The notes beneath the pieces were generated by a model. The model was not told the origin of the DNA. It saw nothing but the letters and a program-made list of their open reading frames with translations, and ran no database searches. A program made the translations under genes and the position numbers. This document shows positions 57,914 to 64,000 of a stretch of DNA of 64,000 nt, one piece after another (position 1 is the stretch's first letter; every line of letters starts with the position of its first letter). Origin of the DNA: Phialocephala subalpina. Taxonomy: Eukaryota; Ascomycota; Leotiomycetes; Helotiales; Mollisiaceae. The stretch covers positions 1,741,979 through 1,805,978 of the forward strand of contig FJOG01000006.1 in assembly GCA_900073065.1 (NCBI GenBank). Direction: 5' to 3'.

Positions 57914-58936
57914 GATTGATGGTCTGGCGATGAATTGGTGGGTTTGAACACTGCTACCACCAAGAAGAAATTTCTACAGGCTGCGCTGATACTTATGGGT
58001 AACGGAACGGAATTTCAGTCCATAGGACGGAACTCAAAGTCAAACAAACGTGTCCGTTTGGGGTAATCAATCCTAGAAGATGGTCCCGCCGGGTCCTTGG
58101 TTCCATGTGCGGAGTTCCTATATCAGCCTCAAAAGAACAATCCCCTCGCCGAGAAGACGCGTGAGTTCTTCCACGTTCTTTGTTCCCTCCGCATTCTTTT
58201 TTCGGGTTCCCCATACTTTACCCCGGATTCAAATTCATTCCGCAGAGAATTTTTCAGGAGAAAACAGTTCATGATGGTTGCTGGGTACCGGATATTGGTG
58301 CCGACCTATTAGGCAGAATTGTCCGTCAGCCGGTGACGGCGGCACGTTTTAGCAGCCGCGGATTAATTCGGACTGCTATGAACGACATAAAGCATCGCAA
58401 GGATCCCATTGAATAGAACGTTCCGAGACTTTCTTTAAGAGGCTATGTATACGACTGGGCGATGGGATGAATACAACATCGCACGGAGATCTAATCATAT
58501 CTAGGACCTAGATTTGTGGAGATGTGGGGCGGGGACTCGTGACCCGAACAATCGTCATCTCTTGCATTATCCATATTTCTCTCGGATCATATATTCATGG
58601 GCACCCATCTCAGAGATTGGATGAATTCGGATTTCATTGAGGCAAAGCTCATTGCGCACCACATTCGCTGTTCACGGTAGGTACATTGGTACTGGTTAAA
58701 GGGGTGCGGGATGCTGTAGCCAAACTTCTGCAATTCTCTTGACATTCCTCCCCGTTCTTAACCGTCTGATGTGGGTGTAATCAGACCATCGTCGGCACGA
58801 ATGGCTATCTACAATTGTTTCTCGTTTTTCATATCTTGATCATGTTTGTTCCTGTTTCAGTGTGGTAGTTTTCGTTATTTCTTGGACTTGAACCCGCCAT
58901 AAGTTTGCTTAGCGATCTTCATCATTGCTTTTAGAC
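57914..58936. other. Divergent promoter region, no gene seen
   Basis: About 1 kb between the lactonase-type and BBE-like genes, which are transcribed away from each other. Short frames (58080-58416) share a shifted overlap and lack motifs. Confidence 0.45.
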
Positions 58937-60780
58937 ATGTTGGCAACAACTCTTTTAGCATTGCTGCTCTCAGCAAGCGCTAATGCTATCCTCGACCGAA
59001 GAACCGCAATCGGTGACTGCTTGACCGCAGGCAGCGTCCCCCAAGTCCTGCCCGGATCATCAGCCTACAACTTAGCAATCAAGCCCTTCAATCTCAGGAT
59101 CCCATTCACGCCAGCAGCAGTCGTACAACCAAAGACAGTTGACCAAGTTCAAGCAGCCGTTGCTTGCGGTGCCAAACTCGGCATCCCGGTCAGTCCCAAA
59201 GGAGGCGGACACAGTTATGCCTCTCATGGACTTGGAGGAGAAGATGGACATCTAATGGTCGACATGAAATACTTCACGAGTGTGAAAGTCGATAGCTCGA
59301 CGCAGATTGCTGCTATTGGGACTGGAGCTAGACTCGGCAATATTGCCCAATCTCTCTATTCTCAAGGACAACGAGCTTTTAGTCATGGGACTTGTCCTGG
59401 GTATGTTGATTCTCTTCTAGCGGGATGGATTGAGAGCTGATTGATTTGATCAGTGTCGGTGTAGCAGGCCACGTCGTTGGCGGCGGCTACGGCTACATCT
59501 CCCACACCCACGGCCTAGCCCTCGACAACCTCGTCGAAGCAACCGTAGTCCTCGCCAACTCCACCGTCGTAACCGCCTCAACAACATCCAACCCCGACCT
59601 CTTCTGGGCTATCCGCGGCGCCGGTGCCTCTTTCGGAATCATCACCGAATATAAATTCCAAACTTTCGCTGCACCAATGGGCAACACTGTTTTCAGCTAT
59701 ACGATAAATCCGTCAAGTGCTAGTCAGGCCGCCAGTATCCATAAGGCGTTGCAGGATTATGCGAATAGTACGAGTATGCCGACGGAGATGAATATGAGGT
59801 TGTTTGTCAGTCCTGGGAGTTTTAATTTGGAGGGGGTTTATTATGGGAGTCAGAGCGCGTTTAAGAGTGCGGTGCAGCCGCTTTTGACGAAGTTGGGGGT
59901 GAGTTGACTGGGAATTCCTTTCCTGTTTTGAGGAGTCTCATAATTTCTCGAAACAGTCTTCTAGAGTGTCCTTCGGGAAGAAATTGCTGACTTCCTGTTT
60001 TCTAGATCAGCTACGGCCAAGTTCAAACTATGGATTGGATAGCGGGGCTGAGTAATTACGCGTATATGAGTTTGAGTACGCCGATTGATTATGATGTGGT
60101 ATGTCCTCCCGTCACACCTCTTTCTGGGAGTGCTATATGCTAACCAAGGTTTACCTTTAGCACGAAACCTTTTTCTCGAAGAGTTTGATGACTGTATCAA
60201 TCACCGATGCAGGCTTCACCGCATTCTGGAATTACTGGCAAAGTACCGCTCGTGGCGTCAACCGAGTTTGTCTCCCCTCCTTTCTCCTTCCCTCTCACCA
60301 AATGTTCCCTTCAAACTAAAAAGAGATAAGGATTGGTACCTAATCATCGACCTCCACGGCGGGCCCACCTCCGCCATCTCAAAAGTCGCCGACAACGCAA
60401 CCTCATACGCACACCGAAACGCGCTGTTGAAGTATGAATTCTATGACCGTGTTGATTCAGGGAGTTATCCGAGTAATGGGTTTAGTTTTTTGAACGGTTG
60501 GGTTAATTCGATGCAAAATGCTAGTATGTTTTCCCTCCCCATGGTTTTTGTCTTTGATGGGAAGAGTGAAAGAGTGGTTTGAGGGGTGAGATGCTGATGA
60601 TGGGGAACAGTGCCGACAACAAACTTCGGCATGTACATCAATTACGCCGATACGTCTTTGACGATGGCGCAAGCTCATTCTCAGTATTGGCTGGGACATT
60701 ATCCTATGTTGGCGCAGATTAAGAAGGCGTATGATCCGAAGCAGGTGTTTTCTAATCCTCAGGCTATTACGAGTACTTGA
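58937..60780 (+). CDS. Secreted berberine-bridge-enzyme-like FAD oxidase
   Basis: Six exons (58937-59400, 59454-59898, 60006-60098, 60161-60265, 60331-60523, 60611-60780) give 489 residues. The first 17 residues form a signal peptide. The PCMH-type FAD domain has KGGGHSYASHG with His92 and SHGTCPGVGVAGHVVGGGYG with Cys153, the two positions to which FAD is covalently bound in bicovalent BBE-like oxidases. The C-terminal BBE domain ends in YWLGHYPMLAQIKKAYDPKQVF. The family oxidises sugars, alcohols or pathway intermediates with O2. The small exons 3 and 4 keep frame only with the donors GTATGT and GTTTGT chosen here. Substrate unknown. Confidence 0.88.
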
Positions 60781-60988
60781 ATCAGCTTCAAGAATGGGCT
60801 TGTGTTTGACAGGGTGACCAAGACCAGTGATCGAGGCTAGAGCCGAGTGAATTATAATTTATCAGGCAAACGGAGCGACAAGCTAGCAACATTCCTTAAT
60901 ACCGTACATAGTTTCTTGGTCAGCACCTAGTGAGGGTCACATGAGTCGAAAAAGAGGCCGGGGAAATGTTTGTTCTCTACAGGTGCAA

Positions 60989-63037
60989 TCAAAAAATTGT
61001 GATTATATACTCCTTATGATCTCCGACTTCTATTTCCTGCTCATAATGGAACAGGCCAGAGTCCTCGTTCGTTGCTTTGATCAGTGTTGTATGTAAAGTC
61101 TCACCCAGCGACAATTTCTTTGAGATGTTGAAGTGCCCAGCTCTGTTGTAAAGCGGTTCCGTTCCCCGATATACTGTCTTGAGCGCTATTCCTTGAACAA
61201 TGGCTGTGTCATCCAGTCCCACATCTGTCAAATAGCGAAATGCTATTGGGAGCAAGAGGAGCGAGGCGCTCAAGTCGAGCGATTCGTCGTCTAGAGTGAT
61301 ACTCCCCAGAGACTTATCAAGAGAATATCTTGTCAGAACGCCATTCACTGGCAAGAGAATAGTGTCCCATAGTAAAGTTCCTTGCAAGTGTACAAATCCG
61401 CTACTCAGTTGACCAAAGACATCGGATCCAACGGGGTCTGTATGTGTCTCAATGAGCTTGACTAAAGGTTGTAGCTTTGTCTCAAAGGTGATTCCCCATC
61501 CCAAAAAGCCAGGGACGGAAGCCCACGACCAAGAAGGCGCAACATAAGTGCCTTTTTGGTTGGTGCTAGCTCGAGGCGGTCTCTCTTGTGTAGCTTTGTG
61601 GTCGATTGACCATAGAAGCTGATGCCCGAATTCGTCTCTCCAGAGACCACCAAGGTAGTCGCATTTCAAATATCGATGGAAATGTCTGGCCACGCTCGAG
61701 ACTGCGATCAGTCTATCGTCCCACTTAGTCAATGACCTGCTTGAATATTCTTGGACCACCTTCATCCACTTAGCGAGCGTCGGCGCCCCAGTGAAAGCCG
61801 CCTCGTCGTCACCGACGACGTATGAACTAAGTCCTTCCGGGCACTGCTCACAAGCTTGCATCTCTGTACACTCCCATGCAAGTTGCGAATGTGAGAAGTG
61901 AAGTGTTCTCTTAGCAAGAAATTTCTCCTGAAACACCCAGCCTCTTGTGCTTAGTGGGCCCTCGAAACAATACGCCTTTATATCAGAAGGTAGGAATTGG
62001 CATACTCGATTTTCCCCCCGAGGCTCGTAGCTGTACATCACATTCGTAATTGCTCGCGAGATTTGCCGAGGGTGCCGCTCGACGAAGCATCCTTGAGAGC
62101 CATCGGCTGCTCGAGTTGCTGCTATATTGAAATATGCGTTGCTGTAGACGGACCCCATCTTGGCAGCTTCTCGGCGCCAATCGTCTGTGTCGTTTTGGAT
62201 GATGCATAAAGTGTCAATCCAGATATATCGACATTCGAAGTACACGCTTGTAGCGATAGCGTCTTGGAAGGTTTGGGATAGACGACTGAGCTGGATCCCA
62301 ATCTCCATCTCTTTCATGTTTTCTTTCAGGAGCAGGAGATATTGGTTGTTGCCCCAACAATGGCTCAGTGAAACGTACTGTACAGTAGTTTTGAGATCAT
62401 TTGAGTGATGTAGTCGAATGATGTCCCCACTGATCTCGAGAAGTCTTGTTGGAAGCTGGATCTCGGAAGCTGGTTTGCACCTCTTGTGGGAGGTTACGCA
62501 TGTCTCCAGCCAGCACTTTGCCATCGACAGTGCTTCTGGAGAACCAGTGTTTGTCCCTCGAGCCTCTTGCATTATTTTCACTGCTTCAGTTAGCTCAATT
62601 CGCTCAAAACCCACAATTAAACAAATTTTTAATTTTGAAGGATGTTTGTTCAACTCACTCTCAATGTTCTGGAAAGTAATGGTGGGCAGCAATTTATCCT
62701 TGCAAACAATATAGATCTTATGGACATGATCTCCAGAGTCGGGAAGTACTTCGAATGAGAACTTGCCACCCATAATGATTTCTGGGAACCGATTCAAATC
62801 ATGCGAAACTTCCTGATACAACAATGAACACAGTTGGCACCCTGAGGCTGCAGAACTATTCGTTGCCTCATAATCTCTGACATGGGTCACAACAAAAGTA
62901 GTTTCTTCCGTAGTGACGAAATCCTCGCAGAGACTGCATAGCTGCGACTTCTTTACTGCAGTCTGCTGATCAGGCTGGGGCGCCTCTCGAGTTCGACGAA
63001 GACAGCCGCAGAACATTTTTCTGCTCAAGGAGGACAT
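60989..63037 (-). CDS. HET-domain protein (heterokaryon incompatibility-like)
   Basis: A single 682-codon exon. The N-terminal ~190 residues include a Cys-rich segment (LCSLCEDF, GCQLCSLLYQE). The HET domain follows: YVSLSHCWG, FQDAIATSVYFECRYIWIDTLCIIQND, RREAAKMGSVYSNAYFNIAAT and RGWVFQEKFLAKRTLHF, matching the three conserved blocks of the family. The C-terminus (APSWSWASVPGFLGW) is also typical. HET proteins trigger cell death when incompatible partners meet, and many have undefined triggers. The protein has no visible NACHT, WD or ankyrin module, so it belongs to the short HET class. The ATG at 63037 is followed by a second at codon 8. Confidence 0.92.
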   Translation of the reverse strand: MSSLSRKMFCGCLRRTREAPQPDQQTAVKKSQLCSLCEDFVTTEETTFVVTHVRDYEATNSSAASGCQLCSLLYQEVSHDLNRFPEIIMGGKFSFEVLPDSGDHVHKIYIVCKDKLLPTITFQNIESELNKHPSKLKICLIVGFERIELTEAVKIMQEARGTNTGSPEALSMAKCWLETCVTSHKRCKPASEIQLPTRLLEISGDIIRLHHSNDLKTTVQYVSLSHCWGNNQYLLLLKENMKEMEIGIQLSRLSQTFQDAIATSVYFECRYIWIDTLCIIQNDTDDWRREAAKMGSVYSNAYFNIAATRAADGSQGCFVERHPRQISRAITNVMYSYEPRGENRVCQFLPSDIKAYCFEGPLSTRGWVFQEKFLAKRTLHFSHSQLAWECTEMQACEQCPEGLSSYVVGDDEAAFTGAPTLAKWMKVVQEYSSRSLTKWDDRLIAVSSVARHFHRYLKCDYLGGLWRDEFGHQLLWSIDHKATQERPPRASTNQKGTYVAPSWSWASVPGFLGWGITFETKLQPLVKLIETHTDPVGSDVFGQLSSGFVHLQGTLLWDTILLPVNGVLTRYSLDKSLGSITLDDESLDLSASLLLLPIAFRYLTDVGLDDTAIVQGIALKTVYRGTEPLYNRAGHFNISKKLSLGETLHTTLIKATNEDSGLFHYEQEIEVGDHKEYIITIF

Positions 63038-63242
63038 TTCTCTTAAGGATTAGTTCAATAGACTCGTTGTAAGCATGGCAGTCGTGTTGAGGAAGTATAT
63101 TGTGGGTGTGAGGTTGAAGTGATATGACCACTCGCGTCTAACAGCCACATTCTGCCTGCTGCAGGACGTGGCGCTGGAACTTTGACCAACCTCACACGGT
63201 GATTGGTTGCTTACTAATAACCCTGCTACATAGGAGAAAAGT

Positions 63243-64000
63243 TCATCGAGAAAGATACCGGCGTCCTCCCTCAGCGACCAAAGTGTTTGAGCTCAAGATA
63301 TCGCAAGGGGGGTACGTGATTGCCGCCCAGGAAGCAGCAATGGGAAGACCCACCTACATGAATCCTGTTAGCATGCTTCTTCTCGCCAAAAACTTGGAAG
63401 TAGAATACTTACATCCGATCCATAATCACCAATCAACTGTGCAATCGGTCCAACAAAGTATGTTTGATCCATCCCTAAGATCGCTCCAATCCAGCCAATC
63501 AAGAACGAAATCAGTGCCGCAACCCCAATGGGCAACAGCTTCCTTTCGTTCCATACCTCCCAATTGTATCCAGTCTTTCTTCTGAAGATGAACTCTTCCT
63601 CGATCGTTAACGTGATCCAAATGATTGTCCAATATCCAATTAGCGAGAGGAAGTTGAGGAAAATAGTCAACAAATACGCTCTCCCCGCAATCGCGCAAAT
63701 GGTGTAGATGACAACTGAAATCGTGCTCCATACCATCCTCGGGACCTTGACAGCCCAACCCCCAAGCAACTGGAACGACAAAGAAGCAGAATAAGTCCCA
63801 GGAATATTGTTCGCCACAACACCCAATGCCAACAACACCGCGCAGAAATTCCCAAAAGAACCAAGTGGGCTCAAAGCTTCCACTATCAAAGACCCAGTGC
63901 TGATTTTATCTGCTGCAACCCAGGTAGGATTGAGCGAAAGACCAGATCCGAGACCTATGCCCATGAATTCCACAAAGAGCTTGCCGAGGATGAGGCCTGA
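63243..64000 (-). CDS. NCS1 purine-cytosine permease-type transporter, 3' part only
   Basis: The gene runs in from beyond 64000; exons 63413-64000 and 63243-63353 are visible. The protein has LGSGLSLNPTW, GVVANNIPGTYSASLSFQLLG, KVPRMVWSTISVVIYT, a helix pair ending in ISLIGYW-like SLIGYWTIIWITL and VGPIAQLIGDYGSD, all landmarks of Fcy2/FcyB-type nucleobase permeases. After the last intron, GLPIAASWAAITYPP should lead to a conserved end such as LRYLELKHFGR, which is present one base out of frame after six C residues (near 63311). As it stands the frame gives an unrelated tail ending at TGA 63243-63245; with the extra base it would stop at 63271. Either a homopolymer sequencing error or a real frameshift. 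Confidence 0.8.

Noticed and set aside
1..64000. CRISPR arrays, bacterial operons, rRNA, tRNA
   Set aside because: No regularly spaced identical repeats or rRNA signatures; no tRNA cloverleaf with a GGTTCRA-type arm was seen by eye. A tRNAscan-SE run would be needed to exclude tRNAs fully.

Overview
The window is nuclear DNA from a filamentous ascomycete (Pezizomycotina). The evidence is short spliceosomal introns of about 45-75 bp with GTRNGT donors, CTRAC/CTGAC branch sites and YAG acceptors, together with families typical of that group: a HET-domain protein, 2EXR proteins, a Zn2Cys6 activator, a berberine-bridge-type oxidase, an NCS1 permease and GUP1. A helotialean (Leotiomycetes) origin is a guess from overall content, not shown by any marker. 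Three runs of N (7061-7550, 34998-35524, 50570-51020) break the sequence; the first lies inside a tandem repeat and the second close to one.

Layout. 1-1.4 kb: AT-rich, RIP-like decayed DNA transposon with terminal inverted repeats. 1.4-2.6 kb: degenerate direct repeats. 2.7-3.5 kb: decayed homeodomain gene. 4.2-5.4 kb: ERD2-type receptor. 6.3-7.8 kb: damaged F-box-like/FQDPQ-repeat locus with gap. 9.0-10.3 kb: beta-lactamase-fold pseudogene. 10.5-13.2 kb: a truncated and an intact BTB gene, apparently a tandem duplication.

14.3-33.6 kb: the most interesting block, a dense set of catabolic or tailoring genes: extended SDR reductase, AsaB/CmcJ-like oxidoreductase, FAD monooxygenase, a second FAD monooxygenase joined in frame to a DUF3500 domain, an AhpD/carboxymuconolactone decarboxylase-like protein, a Zn2Cys6 activator, a SnoaL-like protein, an MDR oxidoreductase and an MFS monocarboxylate-type transporter. 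No PKS, NRPS or terpene synthase is visible, so it resembles a peripheral catabolic or detoxification cluster, or the tailoring arm of a split pathway. Four of its intergenic regions carry the everted repeat TCCGYGGA, a site type bound by Zn2Cys6 activators, which suggests one regulon.

33.9-42 kb: Ser-rich minisatellite locus, an unrecognised small protein with an in-frame stop, a truncated and a frameshifted 2EXR gene, and a glutathione S-transferase. 42.3-64 kb: mostly intact genes: GUP1, a C2H2 zinc-finger protein, a 639-aa membrane protein, a 1108-aa surface protein made of seven Cys-rich repeats, an acetyltransferase, a secreted lactonase-type beta-propeller, a BBE-like FAD oxidase, a HET-domain protein and the 3' end of an NCS1 permease.

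All exon boundaries were derived by hand from splice signals and reading frame; no transcript evidence or database search was available, and family names rest on motifs recognised by eye.
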